Position numbers and translations under genes: made by a program. Source: a virus. Taken from it: a DNA stretch of 64,000 nt. Location: positions 144,487 to 208,486 of the IMG/VR virus record IMGVR_UViG_3300022744_000022, one strand, 5' to 3'. Positions 23,971-32,084 of this stretch are shown here, one piece after another. Position 1 is the first letter of the stretch. Every line of letters begins with the position of its first letter. The notes below the pieces were generated by a model, which was not told where the DNA came from, searched no databases, and was given only the letters and a program-made list of their open reading frames with translations.

Positions 23971-24618
23971 ATGTCTCCCAAGTACCCCCGCACCTTTCAT
24001 CTCCCGTACAGCCCTGGCGGCACGTCGGATGACCGTCGCCTGACGGACACCCGGTCGCTGATCGGTCGTCCGTTGGTCATCACTGAGAAAATGGACGGAT
24101 CCAACGTGTCGATGGAGCGCCAAGGGTGCTTCGCTCGAAGCCACGCTTCGGCTCCGAACCACCCGAGCTTCGATGCCTTCAAGGCGTCCCATGCAGCGGT
24201 CAAACACCTGATCCCGGAAGGGGTCCAGGTGTTCGGTGAGTGGCTGTACGCCCTGCACAGCATCGGCTACCAGGCTCTCCCGAGCTACTTCCAGGTGTTC
24301 GGAGTGCGGGCCAACGGGCTGTGGGCCTCGTGGGCGGAAGTCGAGCTGTGGGCTCAAGAGCTGGGCACCGTGACGGCCCCGCTGCTAGTCGGTCCCCGCT
24401 GCTTCGAGAACCAGAACGACCTTCAGGACTGCGTAGAGCAGTTGGTCCGCAAGCCCTCGGCCTGCGGGGGCGAGCGGGAAGGCTGTGTGGTTCGCCTGGC
24501 TGGCGAGTTCGCGGATCAGGACTTCGGTACCTCGGTAGCGAAGTGGGTCCGAAAAGATCACGTCAACACGGACGACCACTGGAGCACCCAAGAGATCGTC
24601 AAGAACCGCTTGGGGTAA
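23971..24618 (+). CDS. RNA ligase (Rnl2/DRB0094-like)
   Basis: 215 residues. Nucleotidyltransferase motifs in order: I, EKMDGSN with the AMP-accepting Lys40; III, VFGEWLYALHSI; IV, EGCVVR; V, KWVRKDHV. The size fits a minimal ligase core without an added domain. It should seal 3'-OH/5'-phosphate RNA ends, complementing RtcB, which seals 2',3'-cyclic phosphate ends. It has its own promoter and is followed by a hairpin. Confidence 0.92.
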   Translation: MSPKYPRTFHLPYSPGGTSDDRRLTDTRSLIGRPLVITEKMDGSNVSMERQGCFARSHASAPNHPSFDAFKASHAAVKHLIPEGVQVFGEWLYALHSIGYQALPSYFQVFGVRANGLWASWAEVELWAQELGTVTAPLLVGPRCFENQNDLQDCVEQLVRKPSACGGEREGCVVRLAGEFADQDFGTSVAKWVRKDHVNTDDHWSTQEIVKNRLG

Positions 24619-24628
24619 AAACAACGAA

Positions 24629-24668
24629 ACACCGGAGAGGGGGCTAGAGTTTAGCCTCTCTCCGGTGT
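24629..24668 (+). terminator. Hairpin that contains the next promoter
   Basis: ACACCGGAGAG pairs with CTCTCCGGTGT; the inner GGCT/AGCC pairs as well. The loop holds AGAGTTT of the CTAG element and the 3' arm holds GGTGT of the box, so a likely terminator for the RNA ligase overlaps the promoter of the next gene. Confidence 0.7.
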
Positions 24669-24672
24669 AGTA
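24644..24672 (+). promoter_or_regulatory. Two-part CTAG...GTGTAGTA promoter
   Basis: CTAGAGTTT, 16 bases after CTAG, GGTGTAGTA, then GTAATC and ATG 24679. No ribosome-binding site fits between the box and the start. Confidence 0.9.
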
Positions 24673-24678
24673 GTAATC

Positions 24679-25077
24679 ATGGGCCTGCCGCAACACCGCG
24701 TCGTTCACATTCTGCACCAAGGGCTTGCGCTCTGCGGCGCTGGACTGCCCAACAGTTGGCCCACAGCTCACCGCTGGGTGTCGATTGCGGACTACCCGAA
24801 CGAGATCGGCAAGAACAGCTTCTGTCACGAGTGTGAGGCGGTCATGACCATCCCGATCAAACAGCAAGAAGACCCTGAGCCCCCTTTCGAGGAGTGCTGC
24901 TTCTGCTTCAAATCCACACGGTTCTGGACCGTGCTGCCGGACCGCAAGGGCGGGGAGCAGGTAGCGTGCTGCCAACCGTGTTCCAAGCTCCACATCCCGT
25001 CGCAGGTGCCCTCAAAGCCCGACTGGTGTGCGGAAGCGCGTAAGAGGCGTCCCAGACTCTACCCGGGGCAACCATGA
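24679..25077 (+). CDS. Zinc-ribbon protein of unknown function
   Basis: 132 residues with CHEC, CCFCFKS and CCQPC clusters, enough for two zinc sites in the last two thirds. An N-terminal HRVVHILHQGLALCG segment precedes them. Appears leaderless or nearly so. Coupled to the next gene (ATGA). Confidence 0.75.
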   Translation: MGLPQHRVVHILHQGLALCGAGLPNSWPTAHRWVSIADYPNEIGKNSFCHECEAVMTIPIKQQEDPEPPFEECCFCFKSTRFWTVLPDRKGGEQVACCQPCSKLHIPSQVPSKPDWCAEARKRRPRLYPGQP

Positions 25078-25367
25078 CCCGCCGTTCCGCAGTCATGCAG
25101 ATCAGCTCGCAAGAGGTCTTCTGGGTCCCTGAGTCCAAGTGTGTGGACCTACCGGGGAAGCCGCTCAGGGTGTGGACCCTGGCGTCCCACTCGGACCCCA
25201 ACACGAAGCCGAAGTTACCCATCACCCCACAGCACGGGTTCAACGCCTTCCTCGAAGACGAGAGGCATGACTGGACCTACCACATGCTCGGGGGAGAGCC
25301 TTGGCTCAGGTACAACAGCCGAGTGCGAGATCACTCGGTCTGGATCCTCTGCGAGTTCAAGCCGTGA
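25074..25367 (+). CDS. Small protein of unknown function
   Basis: 97 residues; beta-rich and Trp-rich (EVFWVPES, VWTLASHSD, WTYHMLGGEPWLRY). No family recognised. Overlaps both neighbours by four bases. Confidence 0.7.
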   Translation: MTRRSAVMQISSQEVFWVPESKCVDLPGKPLRVWTLASHSDPNTKPKLPITPQHGFNAFLEDERHDWTYHMLGGEPWLRYNSRVRDHSVWILCEFKP

Positions 25368-25789
25368 CCCCACAAGCCATCGATCAGGAACTCCGCCACC
25401 TTCGCTTGAAGTTCGAGCGCGAGCCCTCGGAGTTTCTCAAAGGACGCATCGCCCTCATGGAGCGGGTCCAAGAGGCGTGCCGAGCAGTCCAACCCGCTTC
25501 GATTCTAGAGGGGAGTTTGGCTGAGTGCCGTGATTGCAAAGGTTATGTGCCTGGCTTCATGGTCTTTGATTGGGTGTGGTTGGAGGGGTGGCCCTCGTAC
25601 CCAGCCGAAAAGAACGCTTTGGAGGAACGCTTTGGGAGTGGGGATCTCAGGGCAATTCTAGAGTTGTGTGTGCCTTGCCTAGAGGCTCGTTTGAAGCGCC
25701 CCCTCAGGACAGAGGATGTCTTGGCGATCCCTTTCAACGCTTGGCTTCTTACTCGACTTTATATCGCGAAATTGGGGCAAAATGATTGA
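25364..25789 (+). CDS. Protein of unknown function with two Cys pairs
   Basis: 141 residues from GTG 25364 (overlap with previous stop). N-terminal helices (IDQELRHLRLKFEREP), then CRDCKGY and CVPCLEAR, a likely zinc site. No family recognised. Confidence 0.7.
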   Translation: MTPQAIDQELRHLRLKFEREPSEFLKGRIALMERVQEACRAVQPASILEGSLAECRDCKGYVPGFMVFDWVWLEGWPSYPAEKNALEERFGSGDLRAILELCVPCLEARLKRPLRTEDVLAIPFNAWLLTRLYIAKLGQND

Positions 25790-26102
25790 CCCTCACCTGT
25801 TCACGGTCGAGAGCTTGCTCAAAGCGTTGCTTGACGACGCATACGGCAACCGCGACATGTGGCGGCAGTTGGCAGAGATCATTCCGAACTACTTCCCGCC
25901 AAGCCCAAGACCTGAGGTCGAGGTTCAGCAAGTCCTACCTGAGTTGCAACCTAAATGCGTGGTGCGGGTAGGATCGTCGTTCTTGCGTTACTCAAAAGGG
26001 CCCCGCCAGGGTTTCTTTTGGGACCTATACGGGGACGACTTCCAGACTCCTGAACTGGCATTGCTTGCCCTTCTACAAGCGCCCGTTCCACCTATGCCTT
26101 AG
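25782..26102 (+). CDS. Small protein of unknown function
   Basis: 106 residues from ATG 25782, overlapping the previous stop. MIDPHLFTVESLLKALLDDAYGN start; beta-rich second half ending in PVPPMP. No family recognised. Confidence 0.7.
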   Translation: MIDPHLFTVESLLKALLDDAYGNRDMWRQLAEIIPNYFPPSPRPEVEVQQVLPELQPKCVVRVGSSFLRYSKGPRQGFFWDLYGDDFQTPELALLALLQAPVPPMP

Positions 26103-26133
26103 AGATTCGTGAGGCGCGAGCCAGAGCCCTACG

Positions 26134-26493
26134 ATGAGCTACTCGTACACAGAACCACCCCCGTGTAACGAGTGCGGGATCTGTTGCACCACCAACCTGG
26201 AGTTTGGGCGAGGGGGCTACGTCCAGCTCACCGAAGCAGACTACGCACGGTTGCCTGAGAAGTATCGGCTCAAGGTCGTTCTTGAATCCGACCTCAATGT
26301 GGACCGGCTAGGGATCAAAGGAACGCCTGAGACGGGGTACCGTTGCACGGCCCTCAAAGGGATCCCTAATCACAAGACTTCGTGCGACATTTACGAACAG
26401 CGCCCTACGGTTTGCCGGACCTTCGAGCGAGGATCACCGGATTGCCGTAAAGAACGTGCCAACTGGCTCTTCAACGATCGGAATCGTCCATGA
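26134..26493 (+). CDS. YkgJ-type cysteine cluster protein
   Basis: 119 residues. CNECGICC near residue 11, then CDIYEQRPTVCRTFERGSPDC, is the YkgJ/UPF0153 pattern of proteins thought to bind zinc or an iron-sulfur cluster. Function not established. Overlaps the next gene by four bases. Confidence 0.85.
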   Translation: MSYSYTEPPPCNECGICCTTNLEFGRGGYVQLTEADYARLPEKYRLKVVLESDLNVDRLGIKGTPETGYRCTALKGIPNHKTSCDIYEQRPTVCRTFERGSPDCRKERANWLFNDRNRP

Positions 26494-26981
26494 CCACTGA
26501 CACCAAACCTCGGATCAACACCATCCACAATCTCGGGCCCATCGACCCCGTGGAGCCCGGACACACGTACGAGTTCCTGTTTGGCATGAGCACACGAGCC
26601 GGTCACGTACACGAGCGGGGCTCGCTCCTGCACGTCGAAGACCGCACCACCCGAACCCCGCATGGGGAGATCAGTGAATCCGGAAGCAACTGGGTGTGCC
26701 GAACCCAGCACGGCACGTCCGTGTGGGCTACTCTTGAGCAGTGCCTGTCCCGGGGCATGCTCAAACGCCTGAGGGACTACACGGTTTACTTCTGGAACGG
26801 GGAGCTGGGGGCAGACCCCAAGGACCGTCGGGGACGCCCTCTCGTACACAACACCGTCATGGGCTTCACAGCCGACGACCTCGAAAATCTGACGGGCCAC
26901 TACGACGTGATGATCACGACGAGCACTTGCCCGCCCGTCCTATACCTCAACAAGGTCGGTGGGAAATTCGGCCAGCGCTAG
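26490..26981 (+). CDS. Protein of unknown function
   Basis: 163 residues with GHTYEFLFGM, VYFWNGELGADPK, HNTVMGFTADDLENL and MITTSTCPPVLYL. Looks conserved but no family is named. Converges with the next minus gene by four bases. Confidence 0.75.
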   Translation: MTTDTKPRINTIHNLGPIDPVEPGHTYEFLFGMSTRAGHVHERGSLLHVEDRTTRTPHGEISESGSNWVCRTQHGTSVWATLEQCLSRGMLKRLRDYTVYFWNGELGADPKDRRGRPLVHNTVMGFTADDLENLTGHYDVMITTSTCPPVLYLNKVGGKFGQR

Positions 26982-27460
26982 TCGTCTGCCAGATGATCCC
27001 AAAGGGTCACTGGCTTAGCAGCGGTCTCCGGCGTAGGGGTGTCTCGCCTGTAGAGACGACGCTGATACAGGGGTTGCAGATCAGGCTCAACCCGTTCCCC
27101 AAACCGGGTGAGCGCTTCGATCATCCCACGTGAGATCCTGGCATCCGAACGTATACGGATCCTGACCCTGGAGGGGTGGACTTCCACACCGTGAAATCCG
27201 ATCTCGGCGGCGAGCGCTTGGATCGTTTGAACGAGGTGCCGATCCAGATCCCGTTCACCGGCCACGTGATCCTCGACCTCAAGCCACCCTTCACGATCTC
27301 GGGAGCGTGCAGGGTTCACGATGAGCCGACGCAGGTAGCTTAGCGCCAAGACCGTGGAACGCCCTGTACGGCGGTAGTCCTCGGTCCCATCATGGAGCCA
27401 GTCCAAGGCTTCCAGAGCCCTGCGTTGAGGCGGCGTGAGCGAGAAGACGGGTGGGGGCAC
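26978..27460 (-). CDS. Protein of unknown function with LWDHLADD tail
   Basis: 160 residues, GTG start six bases after a GGTGTACTC box. Arg-rich helical N-terminus; a beta segment FHGVEVHPSRVRIRIRSD in the middle. Ends VTLWDHLADD, the clearest example of the shared C-terminal tail. Confidence 0.75.
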   Translation of the reverse strand: MPPPVFSLTPPQRRALEALDWLHDGTEDYRRTGRSTVLALSYLRRLIVNPARSRDREGWLEVEDHVAGERDLDRHLVQTIQALAAEIGFHGVEVHPSRVRIRIRSDARISRGMIEALTRFGERVEPDLQPLYQRRLYRRDTPTPETAAKPVTLWDHLADD

Positions 27461-27479
27461 TCTGTAGAGTACACCGGGT

Positions 27480-27713
27480 TCAGTCGAGCAGCCGGTGGGC
27501 GCTCAGCACCGATCCATCCGGCTTGAAGACAACGAGCACGGGGGTCCCATTCTCAATCGCCCGTTTGGAGTGCCCGTTTGCGTACACGACCAACGGGAAA
27601 CGAACCGAGGTATCGTCGTCCAGCCGCACCTGTATCGAGAGCGACCTCGGGTAGACGTTGAGGATCACGCCTCGCTGGGTCTTGACCTCAGGGGTTTTCG
27701 GCTTCTTTGCCAC
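27480..27713 (-). CDS. Small beta-rich protein
   Basis: 77 residues; MAKKPKTPEVKTQRG then alternating strands (LSIQVRLDDDTSVRFPLVVY, VLVVFKPDGSVLS). Possibly a small beta-barrel. No family recognised. Confidence 0.65.
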   Translation of the reverse strand: MAKKPKTPEVKTQRGVILNVYPRSLSIQVRLDDDTSVRFPLVVYANGHSKRAIENGTPVLVVFKPDGSVLSAHRLLD

Positions 27714-27753
27714 CCCTACGCCTGTGCCTTATGAAGTGTGTCCACCAAAGGGC

Positions 27754-27939
27754 CTACACCACCAAAAGCCAGTAGGCGATCCCTGCGAAGACCGCGACGG
27801 TGATTCCAAACAACGCCCCCACAACCAGCCGATCCCCAAGCTGCAAGCTACGCCCCACAGGACAGACGCAGTAGCGGTACCGATCATCATCTGGTCCCAC
27901 AGGAAGCGAGCCCGAATCTTGGCACCAGCGGCATGTCAT
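27754..27939 (-). CDS. Small zinc-knuckle membrane protein
   Basis: 61 residues: CRWCQDSG and CVCPVG form a zinc knuckle, followed by one transmembrane helix (VVGALFGITVAVFAGIAYWL) at the C-terminus. Starts inside the previous stop. Confidence 0.65.
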   Translation of the reverse strand: MTCRWCQDSGSLPVGPDDDRYRYCVCPVGRSLQLGDRLVVGALFGITVAVFAGIAYWLLVV

Positions 27940-28274
27940 GTGTGCCTGGTCTTGATATCCGTAGCCACAACCTGCACGAACCGCTGGTACGCCTCAGGGT
28001 CCTTTTCTTTGAAGAGTTCCAGGGCGCGATAGAGATTCATGTACGCGGGGTTGAACACGGGGACCCCCTGCACCTCAACCAAGATAGCGGCCATCACCGT
28101 GTGGTTCCCGAGGATGCGAATGTCTGTCGCATCCTCAAGAACTTGACGACTTGTCCACACTCTTGTGTCCCCAGGGAGGGCTTCAACCCGAGTGGCGGGG
28201 TACCGCTCTGCGATAGCTTCCTCGGCCTGTACTTGCTCTCTGGAGTGTTGGAGCCCCTCTTGGATCGTGGTCAT
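27936..28274 (-). CDS. Protein of unknown function
   Basis: 112 residues from ATG 28274 overlapping the previous stop. Helical, with ILGNHTVMAAILVEVQGVPVF in the middle. No family recognised. Confidence 0.7.
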   Translation of the reverse strand: MTTIQEGLQHSREQVQAEEAIAERYPATRVEALPGDTRVWTSRQVLEDATDIRILGNHTVMAAILVEVQGVPVFNPAYMNLYRALELFKEKDPEAYQRFVQVVATDIKTRHT

Positions 28275-28627
28275 GACGCAACCGCCCACTTGAGGTTGCT
28301 GAATCGAACCTCGATAGACGAGGTAAGGTGATGCCGCAACACCTTATCCTCACTGACCTGGAGTTCCCGGTTGGACATCTTCGATAGGTACTCGAAGATG
28401 TTACCGTCCTGATCAAGAAGCTTGAGCACCGTTCCAGGGTCGGGATCCGCAGGCAAGTCCACCGTGATCTCATCGTGCGTCATCATCACGATACGGGGCT
28501 CTTGGAGCGAGAACCCGAGCGGTGCAACAGGGGCCTTTGCGGAAATCTTGCGACGGGGCGCTTGGCCCACAACAAGGCCAACAGCCACTGCGCCCAAGGC
28601 GGTCAAGAATCGTCTTCGCGTGGTCAT
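28271..28627 (-). CDS. Protein with twin-arginine (Tat) signal
   Basis: 118 residues. The N-terminus TTRRRFLTALGAVAVGLVVG is a typical Tat signal (RR-x-FL plus hydrophobic core). The mature part is beta-rich (IVMMTHDEITVDLPADPD, LLDQDGNIFEYLS). It would be exported folded to the periplasm or held by the signal anchor. Function unknown. Confidence 0.75.
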   Translation of the reverse strand: MTTRRRFLTALGAVAVGLVVGQAPRRKISAKAPVAPLGFSLQEPRIVMMTHDEITVDLPADPDPGTVLKLLDQDGNIFEYLSKMSNRELQVSEDKVLRHHLTSSIEVRFSNLKWAVAS

Positions 28628-29151
28628 AGGGTGTCCCTTTTCATGTCAGGCCCACGCGGGGTTTCGACTGCTTTCAACCACGGGGTAATGCACTGCCCCT
28701 CAGCAAGATCTTCTGTGTCTGGGGGGACCCAACAAGCCCAAAAGCTGTCTAGGGTAGCGGCACCGCCCACCCCCTCGGTGATGCAGCTCGTCTCCCACTC
28801 TTTACCGCAGCAGGCATACGCGAAGAGCGTTGTTCTTTGTTCCGCAGCTAGAATGCGAAGGGGGCGACACGGTTTTTGACAACTAGGGCAAAATCGACAG
28901 TATTGGTTCCAAGCACGACGTACATACAGGTAAGCACGTCGTAGGATCCCCCAGTTGTCCTCCATCCGTCCGATCGTTTGATTGCACCGGCCACAAAGCA
29001 AACCCCGCACCTGCCCCGTTTGATGATCGTGATCTACAGCGAGCGAACGGTTTTCAACCCGTTCTGGTTTCAAACAGATCCAACAGCGATCACCGCTGAT
29101 CTCAACCATTTGAGCACGATCATCCTTGGACACTTTAGCCTGTACCCTCAC
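28624..29151 (-). CDS. Endonuclease VII-like HNH nuclease
   Basis: 175 residues, GTG start. CWICLKPE, then VDHDHQTGQVRGLLCGRCNQTIG, is the recombination endonuclease VII family core. A second zinc ribbon (CPSCQKPC, CC) follows. T4 endonuclease VII resolves branched DNA; other members are homing-type nickases. Confidence 0.88.
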   Translation of the reverse strand: MRVQAKVSKDDRAQMVEISGDRCWICLKPERVENRSLAVDHDHQTGQVRGLLCGRCNQTIGRMEDNWGILRRAYLYVRRAWNQYCRFCPSCQKPCRPLRILAAEQRTTLFAYACCGKEWETSCITEGVGGAATLDSFWACWVPPDTEDLAEGQCITPWLKAVETPRGPDMKRDTL

Positions 29152-29957
29152 AGCGACACCTCGTGAAAGCCGTTGGGGAAGATCCGCTTAGGCTTGGATC
29201 CCTGACGAACCCAGAAGTCGCCGTTCGGTTGCTGTCCGTTGGGACGTAGCGCACTCAACCTCGGAACGATCAAGGGCAAGATAGTCGGGGGCAACGGTTG
29301 ACGCTGGCTCGGGGCTTGGTTCATCGGGCCCACAAGGTTCGACTCGAACTCGCCCGCTGGGTCGCCCCAGATCAACGTGTGGTCTACTCGAACATCACCG
29401 GGGACAGGCGGCCGACCATCATGGGCATCGACCGTCGGGAAGAACAACCACTTCGGGAACCGGGGCCGGTACCACCAAAGCAAGGGTTCAGCCTTGATCG
29501 TGCCCGACCAGCAGCACACCGCGATGGGCCACCCCGGGTAAAGCTTCTGGTACTCCGTGAAGAAGCCGGGGGCCACCGTCGGGCGCTTGTGCTCCGCCAC
29601 GTACCCGAGGGCCTGCGGGATCGCTTCAGCGTCGGTCGCGAGCACCACTGTGTACGAACCTGAATCGAAGATCTGGACCCCAGCCCCAATGAGCGGGCCA
29701 CCCTTGGTCATCGACCGGGACCGCATCCGGCACATCATGTCCATGTCTTCGAGAAGCCAAGGGGTCGCCCGAGTGTCCACGAGGTTGTGGGGCCCCATGG
29801 CCTCAAGAGTCGGGATCGGGAGGATCATCGCGTTGGGTCCGCGAGAGTTGGCCCGGTTCTGGTACCCGAGCACATGGGCCTCAGCCCCCTCGTGCTGGAC
29901 AGAGGCCGTGTAGATGATGGTGCCGGAGAGGGTGGCTTGGCCGAGCGTGACGCACAT
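29148..29957 (-). CDS. Protein of unknown function, first gene of minus operon
   Basis: 269 residues. Has ANSRGPNAMILPIP, SGSYTVVLATDAEAIPQAL, YQKLYPGWPIAVCCWSG and LLWWYRPRFPKWLFFPTVD. Looks like a conserved enzyme-sized protein but no family is recognised. A GGTGTAGAT box lies upstream of the ATG. Heads a run of six coupled genes down to 27480. Confidence 0.75.
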   Translation of the reverse strand: MCVTLGQATLSGTIIYTASVQHEGAEAHVLGYQNRANSRGPNAMILPIPTLEAMGPHNLVDTRATPWLLEDMDMMCRMRSRSMTKGGPLIGAGVQIFDSGSYTVVLATDAEAIPQALGYVAEHKRPTVAPGFFTEYQKLYPGWPIAVCCWSGTIKAEPLLWWYRPRFPKWLFFPTVDAHDGRPPVPGDVRVDHTLIWGDPAGEFESNLVGPMNQAPSQRQPLPPTILPLIVPRLSALRPNGQQPNGDFWVRQGSKPKRIFPNGFHEVSL

Positions 29958-30169
29958 GGCTCTTATCTACACCGGCTGGCTCTGTTGAAAAAGGCTCTTG
30001 ACGCCCCACTAGGTCTTCTGTCAGTCTCCTGCCTGTAGTGGGCTCAGTGGCTGCTGGCCCGGTACGCAACGAAAAGTGGTCTCCGTTCGGCCTCCCGAAC
30101 TGGATCTGACCGCTCGCCCTGTCGTGCGTCCTGAAACTGCCGGTGAACCCGGCTTGCCAGTAGCCAAAA
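29958..30169 (+). other. 212-base region upstream of rtcB with small hairpins
   Basis: Contains a minus GGTGTAGAT box for the divergent gene and, nearer rtcB, two small hairpins (GTTCGG/CCGAAC near 30085 and GCCGG/CCGGC near 30148). No gene, tRNA or clear plus promoter of the two-part type was seen. Confidence 0.4.
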
Positions 30170-31588
30170 ATGTCCAAGACCCTTGGGGCCCTGCGTGCCC
30201 TGTTGCGTGAGGGGTTGTCCGTCGAACAAGACGGCAACCTCGTGTGTGTTCGGCCTCTAAACCACCCTGACGGCCTCCCGGCGGAAGTGCTGCTTCCCCG
30301 GGATCACCCGCTCGAACCGAAGGCTCTCAAACAGCTCTCGGATTTCGCACAGGTGCGTCACCCGGCAGGCGGGGAGGTCCTGCAAGCGTTCGCCACCCCG
30401 GACTTCCACCCGGGATCCGTGGTGCCGATCGGGTGCGTCTTGGCCACCAGCCAAGACATCGTGATCCCCGATGCCATTGGGACCGATATCAACTGCGGAA
30501 TGCGTATGCATATTGCGGACTTGACGGTCGATCAGCTCATGGCCAAAAAGCCCGAGTGGCTCAAGGCCATGAAGGGCGACCTGTTGATGAGCACTCGGGA
30601 CCTTCCGATGTCGGTGGCTCAGATCAGGGCGATGTTCCGCACAGGACCGTTTGGGTGGCTCGAAGAAGTCGGGAAGCGGCCCTTGGGTATGCTGGGGCGC
30701 TCGGACCTCAGGCAGCTCCAGGGGGAGCTAGACCAGAGCTTCGGGCTCGGGAGCCTCGATGGGGATGACCGTTACGCCCCACAGGAAATGATGCCGGAGG
30801 ACCGGGACACCATCCGGGACTGCTTCATCGGCACCATTGGGGGCGGCAACCACTTCGTGGAACTCCAGGTTGTCGAGGAGATCTTGGACAAGGGTTGGGC
30901 GTTCCGGTGGGGGATCAGGAAGAACCAGATCGCCGTGATGGCCCACTCAGGGTCCCGTCGAGTTGGCATCATCGTGGGGCAGTCCTGGATGCAGCATGCC
31001 CGGGAGCGGTGGCCCCAAGGAGTCCCGCACCCTGAGAACGACATCTTCGCCCTGCACGGCAAGGATGCCTTGGCCTACGTGACCGCGATGAACACGGCAG
31101 CCAATTACGCGGCGGTGAACCGGCTCTTGCTTGTGGAGATGGTCCGGGACCGGCTCCGCCAGAGCTTCCCCGGGCTTGAGCTACCGCTGGTGTTCGACGC
31201 CCCGCACAACATCGTGACCCAAGAGAACGGGTTCATGATCCACCGGAAGGGCGCTACGCCTGCCCACCTGAATCAGCCGGTCCTGATCCCGGGCTCCATG
31301 GGACAACCGAGCTTCTTGATGGTCGGGCACGGCAACCAACGCTTTCTACAGTCAGCCTCGCACGGGGCGGGTCGGAAACTGTCCAGGCGAGACATGCACC
31401 GGCTCGACAAGCAAGGCCTGGACCTTGGGCTCGATGCCGTGGAGTGCATCACGCTCAAGAATGAGCGGCTCGTGCAAGAAGCGCCCGCTGCCTACAAGGA
31501 CATCGGTCCCGTGGTGCAGGTGCAGGCTGAGGCGGGGATTGCTTCGCCGGTAGCGAGGATGCGGCCGTTGCTGACGTTCAAGGGGTAA
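30170..31588 (+). CDS. rtcB: RtcB 3'-phosphate RNA ligase
   Basis: 472 residues, full length. Signatures in order: PDFHPG near 77, GTDINCGMR near 104, IGGGNHFVEL near 222, MAHSGSRR, FDAPHN, HRKGATPA, PGSMGQPSF and the SASHGAGR guanylylation region. RtcB joins 2',3'-cyclic phosphate or 3'-phosphate ends to 5'-OH using GTP and Mn. This is the end chemistry left by tRNA-cleaving ribonucleases, so tRNA repair is the likely role. No archease gene is seen nearby. Confidence 0.95.
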   Translation: MSKTLGALRALLREGLSVEQDGNLVCVRPLNHPDGLPAEVLLPRDHPLEPKALKQLSDFAQVRHPAGGEVLQAFATPDFHPGSVVPIGCVLATSQDIVIPDAIGTDINCGMRMHIADLTVDQLMAKKPEWLKAMKGDLLMSTRDLPMSVAQIRAMFRTGPFGWLEEVGKRPLGMLGRSDLRQLQGELDQSFGLGSLDGDDRYAPQEMMPEDRDTIRDCFIGTIGGGNHFVELQVVEEILDKGWAFRWGIRKNQIAVMAHSGSRRVGIIVGQSWMQHARERWPQGVPHPENDIFALHGKDALAYVTAMNTAANYAAVNRLLLVEMVRDRLRQSFPGLELPLVFDAPHNIVTQENGFMIHRKGATPAHLNQPVLIPGSMGQPSFLMVGHGNQRFLQSASHGAGRKLSRRDMHRLDKQGLDLGLDAVECITLKNERLVQEAPAAYKDIGPVVQVQAEAGIASPVARMRPLLTFKG

Positions 31589-31592
31589 GCAC

Positions 31593-31814
31593 ATGAACTG
31601 CATTGTTAAATGGACTGGCTGGGTCATGAACGAAGAAAAACGGTGGCTTCGTGTTGAGTACCGCCACACGCAAGTGAGCGTACGCTTGGTGTCGCAACAG
31701 GAGGCCACCGTCTTTCCCATGCGCCGCGATGCTACGGCATTCTGCAAAAAGCACATACGCAAAGGGCGGTTCGGCGGTGATCTCAAGGGGCTAGAGTTTC
31801 TCCCGGCCGGGTGA
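31593..31814 (+). CDS. Small basic protein
   Basis: 73 residues, four bases after rtcB. MNCIVKWTGWVMNEEKRWLRV start; basic C-terminal half. The end of the gene carries CTAGAGTTT (31791), which is followed after 16 bases only by a weak GTGATCG box. Confidence 0.65.
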   Translation: MNCIVKWTGWVMNEEKRWLRVEYRHTQVSVRLVSQQEATVFPMRRDATAFCKKHIRKGRFGGDLKGLEFLPAG

Positions 31815-31855
31815 TCGGGATTGCTTCTATCGGGAACCCTCAGTGGAGGTCCCCG

Positions 31856-32041
31856 ATGGTGAACCTGTTCAACTTCAACCCCGCTCAACCCGCGACCCCG
31901 CCATCTGCGCCCCAACCCGCAGCCCCTGGGGACACGCCCCCACTCATGGCTCAGGACGAGAACGGGAAGTGGAAGTTCCACCGTAACCCTGTGAGCGCTT
32001 TGTTCTGGGATCGCCTCCCCGCCTCTTTGAAACACGAGTGA
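31856..32041 (+). CDS. Small Pro-rich protein with LFWDRL end
   Basis: 61 residues from ATG 31856, with GTGGAGG upstream. NLFNFNPAQPA start, Pro/Ala linker, then DENGKWKF and ALFWDRLPASLKHE, a loose form of the shared C-terminal tail. Confidence 0.65.
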   Translation: MVNLFNFNPAQPATPPSAPQPAAPGDTPPLMAQDENGKWKFHRNPVSALFWDRLPASLKHE

Positions 32042-32084
32042 ATCTCGCCAGACAGCAGCAGCGCCTTACGCCGGAGAAAGCCTC

